Assembly (NCBI RefSeq): GCF_013348785.1
Contig: NZ_CP054691.1
Location: 2,294,001-2,358,000, forward strand
Direction of reading: 5' to 3'
Origin: Gordonia sp. X0973
Lineage (GTDB): Bacteria; Actinomycetota; Actinomycetes; Mycobacteriales; Mycobacteriaceae
Length of the DNA: 64,000 bases
The translations under genes were made by a program, and so were the position numbers. Each line of letters begins with the position of its first letter. Position 1 is the stretch's first letter. Shown here piece by piece: positions 43,347 through 51,026 of this stretch. The notes below the pieces were generated by a model. It worked only from the letters and a program-made list of their open reading frames with translations. It made no database searches and had not been told where the DNA came from.

Positions 43347-44955
43347 CGATCTCCGGCGGTACCCGCGACCAAGACCTACGCCGCTTCGAGGACATGCTTG
43401 AGTACGCGTTCCACACGCGACGGTGACGACCTGTCGCTGGGACTTCGTGATGAGCGTGGGTCGCGGTCGGGTCTGACGCGCAGCAGGGTGATACGGGTTT
43501 CGTTGCCCGGTAGGTCAGGGGTGGCGGTCTCGCGAAGATAGGACCGGGGTCGTGGACCCGGTTGACACGGTATGCGGTGCCGCTGCCCGCGAGCCGCCAA
43601 CCGATCCGGCCGGTGTCGGGGCCGCTGGTGATGGGTCCGGTTTCCCATTGTCCGGGACGGTCGCCGACGTTGCGGTTGTCCGGTCCGCAGGCGGGGACGA
43701 GTTCGTCGAGGTTGGTCTCACCGCCCTTGGCGAAGTCGAGCAGGCCGTGATGGGCCTCGGTATGGGAGAACGGCCGCGTGCAGCCGGGCCGGGTGCATCC
43801 CAGATAGGCGCCGAACAGGGCCAGGCGCTGCGCCATGGTGGCCAGGCGCTTACCGCGGCCGAAGGCCAGGACTTCACGCGTGCAGGACGTGAACACGCAA
43901 AGCCACGGCACCGCATCGGCGGCCACCGCGATCAGATCACCCACCGGAATCATCGATCCCGTCGCCGTCGTCGCGACCCCGGCCCGCCGGGCCAGATCCC
44001 CTTCCTCGACGGTGATCACCAGTTGCGCCGGGATCCGGGTGGGGCGCCCCAAGGCTTGATGACCCAGGATCCAGTCGAGACCGTGTTCCAACCCATCGTG
44101 CTGACGCTGGGCCGCCGACCGCCCGTCACGGCACTGGGCATCGGCCCACGCCTCCCGGTCCGCCTCACCCAACTCGGAGAACGAACCGCGAAGCGAATCC
44201 GGGTCGGCCGGGTTGTTCATCCCGGGCTTGGCCCAGTTGTCCAGCACGACCTCGAGCTTCGCACGCAACGACGGCGTGAGATACCCGGAGATCTTGCTCA
44301 TCAGCCGCTTATCCTGCCGGCCGATGACGATTCCCCGCATCCGCCGGCGATCCCGGTCGTCGGTCAGCTTTCCATCCGGATCCAGATGCGCCAACAATCG
44401 TTGCCCCAGCGGCCGCAAATCCGACGGGGCGACCTCGCGTGCCGCCCCCACCAAGATCTCGACCGCGGTATCCACCTCTTCTGACGACGTCGCGCACGGA
44501 ACCCGCCCCAGCACCGTCTCGATCTCGCAAACATGATCAGCCGAAACCGCGCCCGCACCGACGGCCTGCGCGACCGACCCACGCTTGGGCGGCAACGCTT
44601 CCCCGGTCACCGCGCTCAACGGCCCGATCGCCTCGGCCACCTCCCGTCGTCGCTTCGCCTCCACGGTTCCCAACCGCAAATACTGGGCATAGAAGGTCTT
44701 CACCGACCGGTGACCCACCAAGGTGTACGCCGCCCGGCCGGCAATCTCCACATAAAGCGCCGCATTCACTCCGGCAGCGCGACGCCACGCCGTCTCCACA
44801 GTCTCCACACAGGCAATCACCTGCCGATCGGACAGCACGCCCAACGACGACCCGGCGAGCTTCGCCACCGCAACATCGATCAGCTCCGCCAACTCGAGCG
44901 GGGAATCGGGCAACCGCCCGGCGATGCCCGGCCCGGCTGCGTCAACCTCGACCAT
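43282..44955 (-). CDS. DUF222 / HNH endonuclease family protein (13E12 repeat family)
   Basis: A 557-residue protein. The large N-terminal DUF222 domain (about residues 25-350) is followed by an HNH-like region CTRPGCTRPFSHTEAHH and GGETNLDELVPACGPDNRNV (about 385-435). This is the 13E12 family, multi-copy in many Mycobacteriales; biological role is unknown. The last H of HNH is replaced within ACGPDN, a variant common in this family. GGAGGGGGGG precedes the ATG at 44955. The C-terminal 70 residues are basic and low in conservation, and the 3' end overlaps the convergent chelatase gene by 65 bases. Two LexA-like boxes lie upstream, and SOS control is known for some M. tuberculosis 13E12 genes. 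Confidence 0.85.
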   Translation of the reverse strand: MVEVDAAGPGIAGRLPDSPLELAELIDVAVAKLAGSSLGVLSDRQVIACVETVETAWRRAAGVNAALYVEIAGRAAYTLVGHRSVKTFYAQYLRLGTVEAKRRREVAEAIGPLSAVTGEALPPKRGSVAQAVGAGAVSADHVCEIETVLGRVPCATSSEEVDTAVEILVGAAREVAPSDLRPLGQRLLAHLDPDGKLTDDRDRRRMRGIVIGRQDKRLMSKISGYLTPSLRAKLEVVLDNWAKPGMNNPADPDSLRGSFSELGEADREAWADAQCRDGRSAAQRQHDGLEHGLDWILGHQALGRPTRIPAQLVITVEEGDLARRAGVATTATGSMIPVGDLIAVAADAVPWLCVFTSCTREVLAFGRGKRLATMAQRLALFGAYLGCTRPGCTRPFSHTEAHHGLLDFAKGGETNLDELVPACGPDNRNVGDRPGQWETGPITSGPDTGRIGWRLAGSGTAYRVNRVHDPGPIFARPPPLTYRATKPVSPCCASDPTATHAHHEVPATGRHRRVWNAYSSMSSKRRRSWSRVPPEIVTRIGPRWTAGGAAPPSRRSR

Positions 44956-44978
44956 CAGACCCCCCCTCCGATCACCCT

Positions 44979-44994
44979 TCGAATACATGTTCAC
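44979..44994. promoter_or_regulatory. SOS-box-like site 1 upstream of the HNH gene
   Basis: TCGAATACATGTTCAC matches the mycobacterial LexA consensus TCGAAC-N4-GTTCGA at nine of twelve fixed positions. It lies 24 bases before the HNH start codon and shares the core ACATGTTC with site 2. Confidence 0.4.
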
Positions 44995-44999
44995 CATAC

Positions 45000-45018
45000 C
45001 AATACGGTGTGCGTATTG
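45000..45018. promoter_or_regulatory. Inverted repeat CAATACG-N5-CGTATTG between the two SOS-like boxes
   Basis: Perfect 7-base arms separated by GTGTG, lying midway between the two LexA-like boxes. It may be a separate operator or overlap the promoter of the HNH gene. No protein can be assigned. Confidence 0.4.
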
Positions 45019-45032
45019 CAACACATGTTCGA
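45017..45032. promoter_or_regulatory. SOS-box-like site 2 upstream of the HNH gene
   Basis: TGCAACACATGTTCGA matches the LexA consensus TCGAAC-N4-GTTCGA at ten of twelve fixed positions; the GTTCGA half is perfect. It is centred 38 bases from site 1. Confidence 0.45.
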
Positions 45033-45050
45033 GAGCAACCCTCGTCCCAC

Positions 45051-46025
45051 TCAGCGCGTCTGCCCACTCTCGACGTGCAAAGCGCCGCGCAGGTAGTCGG
45101 TGATATCGGCGACGGCCCGCCGCCCGCCGGGCAGCACGCCGGCCAGGTTGGCGACGAAGCCGTGGATCTGGCCCTCGTACCGCTGCGCGCGCACCGGTAC
45201 CCCGGCATCGGCGAGGCGGCGGGCGTAGGCCTCGCCCTGATCGCGCATCGGATCGCATTCCGCGGTGACGACGAAAGCGGGTGCGACTCCGGACAGGTCC
45301 TCGACGAGGATCGGTGACGCCCGCCAATCGGACGGGTCGGCGGTGAAGTTCTCGCCGAACCAGCGCAGCAGCTTCTTGGTCAGGAACCTGCCGTCACCGT
45401 TCTCGTCGACGGACGGATATTTGCGGGTGATGTCGGTGGCCGGATAGATGAGGACCTGCGCCACCAATCCCGGGAATCCGCGGTCGCGGGCGTCGATCGC
45501 CGCGACGGCGGACAGGTTCCCACCGGCACTGTCGCCGGCGACCGCGATCCGCGTCGGATCGCCACCGATCTCGTCGGCATGCTCGCCCACCCAGCGCACC
45601 ACGGCCAGCACGTCGTCGAAGGCGGCCGGGAAGGGCGCCTCCGGGCCCTTGCGGTAGTCGACGGATACGACGACGGCGCCCACATCGCGTGCCAGCACCG
45701 TCGCGAGACCGTGAACCGAATCAGGCGATCCCACGATGAACCCGCCACCCGGCGAATACACCAGGACGGGCAACGGTCCCCGACCCGCCGCATCTCCCTC
45801 ACCTCCGTCGATCGCCGGGGTGTAGACACGCACCGGGATGTCGCCGGCGGGCCCGGCGACGCTCCGATCCTCGACCGAGGCGACCTCGACCGGCGCCAGG
45901 CCGTAGCGCGAGCACGTCTCCTCGAATGCGGCCCGAGCCGCCACCGGCGTCATCTCGTGCATCTCCTTGGCGCCGGAGGCCCGTTGCTCGGCCAACCATG
46001 CGGCGGTGGGGGCATCGGGTGGCAT
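45051..46025 (-). CDS. HSL-family alpha/beta-hydrolase (esterase/lipase)
   Basis: A 324-residue esterase of the hormone-sensitive-lipase family. The nucleophile elbow is GDSAGGN, the acid is in TAECDPMRDQG and the histidine in GQIHGF. The usual HGGG oxyanion motif reads SPGGGFIVGS, with Ser in place of His; the glycines that form the oxyanion hole remain. The ATG at 46025 has GAGGA upstream. Related actinobacterial enzymes hydrolyse short acyl esters. It is transcribed toward the HNH gene, whose promoter lies just after its stop. Confidence 0.87.
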   Translation of the reverse strand: MPPDAPTAAWLAEQRASGAKEMHEMTPVAARAAFEETCSRYGLAPVEVASVEDRSVAGPAGDIPVRVYTPAIDGGEGDAAGRGPLPVLVYSPGGGFIVGSPDSVHGLATVLARDVGAVVVSVDYRKGPEAPFPAAFDDVLAVVRWVGEHADEIGGDPTRIAVAGDSAGGNLSAVAAIDARDRGFPGLVAQVLIYPATDITRKYPSVDENGDGRFLTKKLLRWFGENFTADPSDWRASPILVEDLSGVAPAFVVTAECDPMRDQGEAYARRLADAGVPVRAQRYEGQIHGFVANLAGVLPGGRRAVADITDYLRGALHVESGQTR

Positions 46026-46182
46026 GGATCCTCGTTTCGACGACACGGCTTGCACATGACGGTGCTACCCATCCAGTCCTACTCCACCGGCGGAGCCGAT
46101 TCGGCGTGAACGACGAGCCGGTTCCCGAACCTCGCGCTAGTCTCATTCGAATTCATTCGGACATATCGGAAGGCAGCACCAC

Positions 46183-46551
46183 ATGCGACGACCCGCAGCG
46201 CGGATCCCGGCGGCCGTAGCCGCCGTGGCCTTGACCCTCGGCCTGGGCGCAACCGTCGGCGGCGGAGTCGCCCAGGCGAAGAAACACGAGGTCGGCGGCC
46301 TGTCCCAGTTCGGCCACCTCGCGCCCTACTGCAAGAAGTTCGTCATCACGAACGTCGCGAGCACGTGGAACATCAGCGCCTCGCCGTCCAACCCCGCCGA
46401 TCCGTACTCGTGGAAATGCCGGTGGCCTCCGCTCATCACCAAGCCGATCGACATGAACGCGGTGTGCCGGCACTACTACGGCCGCGACGCCTACGCGCAG
46501 GTCACCAAGGCCCACTGGGCGTGGGACTCCTGGAAGTGCTACAAGGGCTGA
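46183..46551 (+). CDS. Small secreted four-cysteine protein
   Basis: A 122-residue precursor. Residues 1-32 form a Sec signal peptide (RR, hydrophobic AVAAVALTLGLGATVGG, VAQA cleavage site). The mature protein has four cysteines (50, 79, 95, 119), probably two disulfides, and many aromatic residues near the C-terminus (HWAWDSWKCYKG). The tail resembles the small carbohydrate-binding modules named mannan-binding protein in some actinobacteria, but I cannot confirm this. GGAAGG precedes the ATG. It is alone on the + strand between two leftward genes and ends at a hairpin shared with cysA. Confidence 0.7.
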   Translation: MRRPAARIPAAVAAVALTLGLGATVGGGVAQAKKHEVGGLSQFGHLAPYCKKFVITNVASTWNISASPSNPADPYSWKCRWPPLITKPIDMNAVCRHYYGRDAYAQVTKAHWAWDSWKCYKG

Positions 46552-46572
46552 CCCGCCGAGGGCGTCAGCCCT
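46544..46572. terminator. Hairpin spanning the convergent stops of the secreted protein and cysA
   Basis: AGGGCTGAC (46544-46552) and its perfect complement GTCAGCCCT (46564-46572) enclose an 11-base loop. The stem contains the stop codons of both genes, so it could serve as a compact bidirectional terminator. No T-run follows. Confidence 0.5.
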
Positions 46573-47557
46573 CGAACGCGGCGACCTTCGTCGCGCGGGC
46601 GTAGACGGTTTCGCCCGGCTGCAGGTGCAGCGCGTTCTGGTCGCCGCGGGTGATCTGTGCGGCGAACTCGTCGCCGGTGGCCGACGAGAGCAACTCGACG
46701 CGGGTCTCGAAGCCGAGGTTCACCACCCGCTTCACCGTCGCCTTCACCACGCCGGTATCCAGGGCGGCGTCGCCGCCGGGCAGCGCGATCTCCGGGTTGC
46801 GGCCGATGCGGATGTCGTGCGGGCGCACCAGCTCGCCGTTGACGCGCACCGTCGAGCCTAGGAAGGACGCGACGAACGGGTTGACCGGGCGGTCGTAGAG
46901 GTCGTCGGGTGAGCCCACCTGCTCGATTCGCCCCTGGTTGAGCACGGCGATCCGGTCGGAGACGTCCAGCGCCTCGGCCTGGTCGTGGGTCACCAGCACC
47001 GTCGTCACGTGTACCTCGTCGTGGAGGCGCCGCAACCATTTGCGCAGGTCGTCGCGAACCTTGGCGTCGAGCGCGCCGAACGGCTCGTCCAAGAGCAGCA
47101 CCTGCGGGTCGACTGCGAGCGCACGGGCCAACGCCATGCGCTGGCGCTGGCCACCGGAGAGCTGCGCGGGGAACCGCTTCTGGAAGACGGTCAGCCCGAC
47201 GATGTCGAGCAGCTCGTCGACCTTCTTGTCGATGTCGGCCTTGGACCGCTTGCGGATCTTCAACCCGAAGGCGATGTTGTCGCGCACGTTGAGGTGCTTG
47301 AAGGCCGCATAGTGCTGGAAGACGAATCCGATGTCGCGCTTCTGCGGCGACACGCTCGACACGTCGGTGCCGTTGATGACCACGGTCCCCGAGTCGAGGC
47401 TGTCGAGGCCGGCGATCGCCCGCAGCAAGGTCGACTTGCCCGATCCCGACGGCCCGAGGAGCGAGGTCAGCGAGCCCTCCGGGATGTCGATCGACACGTT
47501 GTCGAGGGCGGCGAAGTCGCCGTAGCGCTTGTTTGCGCCGATAACCGAGATGGACAT
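46565..47557 (-). CDS. cysA: Sulfate/thiosulfate ABC transporter ATPase
   Basis: A 330-residue ABC ATPase powering sulfate import. Walker A is GPSGSGKST (35-43), with Q-loop VFQHYAAF, signature LSGGQRQR, Walker [12 protein letters not shown] and switch VTHDQ. The C-terminal TOBE-like regulatory domain is present. The ATG at 47557 follows the cysW stop by one base. It is the last gene of the subI-cysT-cysW-cysA operon. Confidence 0.96.
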   Translation of the reverse strand: MSISVIGANKRYGDFAALDNVSIDIPEGSLTSLLGPSGSGKSTLLRAIAGLDSLDSGTVVINGTDVSSVSPQKRDIGFVFQHYAAFKHLNVRDNIAFGLKIRKRSKADIDKKVDELLDIVGLTVFQKRFPAQLSGGQRQRMALARALAVDPQVLLLDEPFGALDAKVRDDLRKWLRRLHDEVHVTTVLVTHDQAEALDVSDRIAVLNQGRIEQVGSPDDLYDRPVNPFVASFLGSTVRVNGELVRPHDIRIGRNPEIALPGGDAALDTGVVKATVKRVVNLGFETRVELLSSATGDEFAAQITRGDQNALHLQPGETVYARATKVAAFEG

Positions 47558-47558
47558 G

Positions 47559-48479
47559 TCACACGCCTTCCTTGTGCGCGAGAAGTGTGGGTTGCAACGC
47601 CTGCGGCCCGTCGGGGACCTCGGCGACGAGGGGTTCGGCATCGGTGGACGCGGTGGAGCCGCTGGCCTGCGCGTACCGGTTGCGGACCCGCCGCTCGACG
47701 AAGGTCATCGCCACCAGTACCAGGACCGCGACCAGCATGAGCAGGGTTGCCGCGGCGTAGGCGCCGTATTCGTTGTAGTCGTCGGTGTAGCGCGAGTGGA
47801 CCAACAGGGTCAGCGTCTGCGAGATACCCGGATAGTTCGACGAGACCATGGTCACCGCGCCGTATTCACCCAGCGCTCGGGCGATCGTCAGCACGACGCC
47901 GTAGGTCAGTCCCCATCGGATCGCGGGCAGGGTGATCCGCCAGAAGGTCTGCCACCCGTTGGCACCCAGGGTGGCCGCGGCCTGTTCCTGTTCGGTGCCG
48001 ATCTCGCGCAGCACCGGCTCCACCTCGCGGACCACGAAGGGCAGCGTCACGAACAGCGTCGCCAACACCAGCCCGGGGAATCCGAAGATCACCCGGAATC
48101 CGAGGCCCTCGACGCCGCCGAACCAGCCGCCGTGCCCCCACAGCAGGATCAGCGCCACACCGGCGACGACCGGCGACACCGCGAAGGGCAGGTCGACGAC
48201 CGACTGCAGCAATCCCTTTCCGGGGAAGTTGCCGCGGGACAGCGCCAGGGCGGTCGCGATGCCGAAGACGACGTTGAGCGGGACGACGACCACGACGATC
48301 AGCAGGCTCAGTTGCAGCGCGGAGATCGCGGCGGGCGTGGTGATCCAGTCCCAGAACTGGCCGAGGCCGTGTTCGAACGAGCGCCAGAAGATCAGCCCGA
48401 CCGGCACGACGAGCAGCACGAACAGGTACAGCAACGCGACGGTGCGCAGCCCGTACCGGGTCAGGGGTGAGACTTTCAT
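47559..48479 (-). CDS. cysW: Sulfate ABC transporter permease CysW
   Basis: A 306-residue inner-membrane permease with six hydrophobic segments. The EAA loop that contacts CysA is around [19 protein letters not shown] (about residues 172-190). The C-terminal tail of about 40 residues is cytoplasmic and not conserved. It forms the channel with CysT. The start overlaps the cysT stop by four bases. Confidence 0.95.
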   Translation of the reverse strand: MKVSPLTRYGLRTVALLYLFVLLVVPVGLIFWRSFEHGLGQFWDWITTPAAISALQLSLLIVVVVVPLNVVFGIATALALSRGNFPGKGLLQSVVDLPFAVSPVVAGVALILLWGHGGWFGGVEGLGFRVIFGFPGLVLATLFVTLPFVVREVEPVLREIGTEQEQAAATLGANGWQTFWRITLPAIRWGLTYGVVLTIARALGEYGAVTMVSSNYPGISQTLTLLVHSRYTDDYNEYGAYAAATLLMLVAVLVLVAMTFVERRVRNRYAQASGSTASTDAEPLVAEVPDGPQALQPTLLAHKEGV

Positions 48480-49330
48480 CGGTCATCGTCCTCTCGCACC
48501 GACTGGCGCCGACCCACGATCCGCAGTGCGAAGAGCACCACGAAGGCGGTGAGTAGGAGCACCACCGAGACGGCGGCGGCGTTGACCGGCTCGTCGATCT
48601 CGATCTGCTGCTGGATGTACTGCGAGGCCACCTGGGTTTCGCCCGGGATGTTGCCGCCGATGAGGACGACCGACCCGAACTCGCCGATCGCCCTGGTGAA
48701 CGCCAGGCCGGCGCCGGTCAGGATGGCGGGCAGCAGCGCGGGCAGCACGATCTTGGTGAAGGTCACCCGGTTGCTGGCGCCGAGCACGGCGGCCGCCTCC
48801 TCGACGTCGGTGTCGAGTTCCAGCAGCACCGGCTGGACCTGGCGGACGACGAACGGGAGAGTAACGAAGGTCAACGCGATGACCAGGGCGGGCCTCGTCG
48901 CGTTCAGGTGGATGTCGATCGGCGAGTTCGGCCCGTACAGCGAGAGCAGCACGAGGCTCGCGACGATCGTCGGGAGCGCGAAGGGCAGGTCGATGATCGC
49001 GTTGACCAGGCCCTTACCGGGGAAGTCGTCGCGGACCAGCACCCAGGCGATCAGCGTGCCGAATGCCACGTTGATCAGGGCGACGACGACCGAGACCCCC
49101 ACGGTGATGCCGAGGGCGTCGAGGGCGTTCCCATCGGTGATCGCCCCCCAGAATCCGCTCCACCCGCCGCCGAAGGACTGCACCGCGATCGCGGCCAGCG
49201 GCAGCAGCACGATGATGCTCAGCCAGAGCCAGGCGACGCCGATCCCGGCCGGCGACACCCCGTTGAACGTCCGCGCACGGCCCAGGAAGCCGCCGGGGGC
49301 CGTGGAATTCGGCACCGTGCCCGTAGTCAT
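48476..49330 (-). CDS. cysT: Sulfate ABC transporter permease CysT
   Basis: A 284-residue permease with six membrane segments and an EAA-type loop (LDTDVEEAAAVLGASNRVTF). It pairs with CysW. The start at 49330 overlaps the subI stop as ATGA. The sulfate transporter genes here are on the opposite strand from the assimilation operon and about 3 kb away, with an HNH gene, an esterase and a secreted protein between them. Confidence 0.95.
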   Translation of the reverse strand: MTTGTVPNSTAPGGFLGRARTFNGVSPAGIGVAWLWLSIIVLLPLAAIAVQSFGGGWSGFWGAITDGNALDALGITVGVSVVVALINVAFGTLIAWVLVRDDFPGKGLVNAIIDLPFALPTIVASLVLLSLYGPNSPIDIHLNATRPALVIALTFVTLPFVVRQVQPVLLELDTDVEEAAAVLGASNRVTFTKIVLPALLPAILTGAGLAFTRAIGEFGSVVLIGGNIPGETQVASQYIQQQIEIDEPVNAAAVSVVLLLTAFVVLFALRIVGRRQSVREDDDR

Positions 49331-50448
49331 TTCCGTCCTCCGGTGTTGTAGATCTCGGTGATGGCGCCCTTCGACCCGAACAGTGCCGAGTCGACGGCCT
49401 TCCACCCGGTGAGGTCTTTGCCGTCGTTCTCCTCGGCGGTGCCCTTGCCCAAGACCTTCCCCAGTTCTGCGATGGTCCACAGCCGGTCGATGCGGCCGGG
49501 GAACTGGTCGGCGGTTTCCGACACGACCGGTTCGACGACGGGCCGGAACCCGGCCTGCGCCCACAGCCGTTGGCCCTGGTCGGTGAACAGGAAATCCACG
49601 AATGCCTTGGCCGCCGCCTTGTCGGTGCTCGTGTTCACCACCGCGACGGGGTTCTCGATCTTGAAGGTCTGCGGCGGGATCAGGTAGTCGACCTGGGACC
49701 CGTGGTCCTTGCCGTCGGCCCGGCTGAGCATGATGGCCTCGTTCTCGTAGCTGATCAGGACATCGCCCTGCCCCTGCTCGAAGGCCGTCGTCGCCTCGCG
49801 GCCCGACTTCGGCTGCACCTTCACGTGGTCGCGGACCAGCCTGGAGATGTAGTCGAGTCCGGCCTGCGGATTGCGCCCGCCGTCGCTCTTCGCCGAGTAG
49901 GGCGCCAGCAGGTTCCACTTCGCCGAACCCGAGCTGCCGGGATTCGGGGTGATCACCTGGACGCCGGGCTTGAGCAGGTCGTCCCAGTCGTGGATGCCCT
50001 TCGGGTTGCCCTTGCGGACGACGAGCGCCACCACCGAGCCGAACGGGGTGCTGTTGTTGGGCGCCTGCTTCTTCCAGTCCTCGTCGACGACTCCCTCTTT
50101 GACCAAGCGGGTGATGTCGGGTTCGACGGAGAAGTTGACGACGTCGGCGGGCACCCGACGGGCCACCTTGCGGGACTGATCGCCGGACGCGCCGTAGCTC
50201 TGCGAGAAACCGACGCCGTGACCGGCCTCGGTCTTCCGGAAGGCGGGGATGACGAGGTCGAAGCCGGGCTTGGGCGTCGCGTAGGCGACCAGGTTCAGGT
50301 GCCGGTTCCCCGACGAGATGTCCGCGCCGCCCGGCACGTCGGTGGACCCGCCGCCGCATGCGGCAGCGCTGACGACCACGCTCGCGGCGAGCACCACCGT
50401 GGTCGCGGCGCGCGCCATGCGTCGTCGGTGCCCGAGGGCCTTCGTCAT
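49327..50448 (-). CDS. subI: Sulfate-binding lipoprotein
   Basis: A 373-residue substrate-binding protein of the sulfate importer. The signal peptide ends at lipobox SAAAC (Cys31), so the protein is lipid-anchored at the outer face of the membrane. The periplasmic-binding fold shows VAYATPKPGFD, GASGDQSRKV, the NPGSSGSAKWN sulfate-binding region and DVLISYENEA. The ATG at 50448 is chosen because GGAGGAGG lies eight bases upstream; an ATG at 50466 is in frame. It is the first gene of the transport operon. Confidence 0.94.
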   Translation of the reverse strand: MTKALGHRRRMARAATTVVLAASVVVSAAACGGGSTDVPGGADISSGNRHLNLVAYATPKPGFDLVIPAFRKTEAGHGVGFSQSYGASGDQSRKVARRVPADVVNFSVEPDITRLVKEGVVDEDWKKQAPNNSTPFGSVVALVVRKGNPKGIHDWDDLLKPGVQVITPNPGSSGSAKWNLLAPYSAKSDGGRNPQAGLDYISRLVRDHVKVQPKSGREATTAFEQGQGDVLISYENEAIMLSRADGKDHGSQVDYLIPPQTFKIENPVAVVNTSTDKAAAKAFVDFLFTDQGQRLWAQAGFRPVVEPVVSETADQFPGRIDRLWTIAELGKVLGKGTAEENDGKDLTGWKAVDSALFGSKGAITEIYNTGGRK

Positions 50449-50572
50449 CACCGGGGCCTCCTCCATGTCTCGTCGCTCCTGCTGACCGGCACAACCTAAC
50501 CAGGTCTCCGACACGCCCAGAACCGCGCGAAACGGGACCCGCTCGGCGGAATGCGACCCGGGCCCGCGTGTG

Positions 50573-50650
50573 CTAGCGGATGATCAGCCAGGCGACCACG
50601 ACGAGGACCAGCAGACCCAGCAGGGCCCAAGTGACCGGGGAGCGTTTCAC
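50573..50650 (-). CDS. 25-residue single-pass membrane microprotein
   Basis: The frame starts with GTG overlapping the stop of the upstream 98-residue gene as GTGA. The product has a short basic start (VKRSPVTW) and one membrane segment of about 17 residues ([16 protein letters not shown]) ending in Arg. This composition is typical of membrane microproteins that bind a partner. Coupling to the adjacent membrane protein suggests the two form a unit. No family is recognised; the match to the start/stop pattern and the composition are the only evidence. Confidence 0.6.
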
Positions 50651-50943
50651 TGAGATGTCTCGACTTTCGGTTCGGTGGGCGGCGACTCGACTTCCGGCGC
50701 CCGCGATGCGGTGGGTCCGCGGTGGCCGATTCTGCTGCTGACCTGCGCCTCCCATCGGATGGACACGGCTTCGGCGACGCGCGCGGCCAGCCCGGTCACC
50801 ACCTCCACGACCGCCGAGAGAACCATCGCGGCCATCACGGCGAACGGCACGACGACGAGCAGGACCACGACGAGTTGCGGTACGAAGGGCAGCCGGATGA
50901 GCCATGCCTCGACGCCGTCCCACCACGCGAGAAACCCGGACAC
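50647..50943 (-). CDS. Small membrane protein with cytoplasmic tail (98 residues)
   Basis: One or two membrane segments lie at about residues 20-50 ([23 protein letters not shown]), preceded by an aromatic amphipathic N-terminus ([16 protein letters not shown]). A hydrophilic, proline- and glutamate-rich tail follows (about 65-98). It is upstream of subI on the same strand, with the 25-residue gene between them. The gap from that microprotein to subI is about 120 bases, so a separate promoter for subI is likely. M. tuberculosis also has small membrane ORFs near subI, from memory. Function unknown. Confidence 0.65.
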
Positions 50944-51026
50944 CGCTCCCCCTTCTTACGAATCAGTGTGAGCGAAAGGCGCTCCGCAGCACGCCCCCAG
51001 CATAGTCGCCGCGGGCCGCGGCCCTC

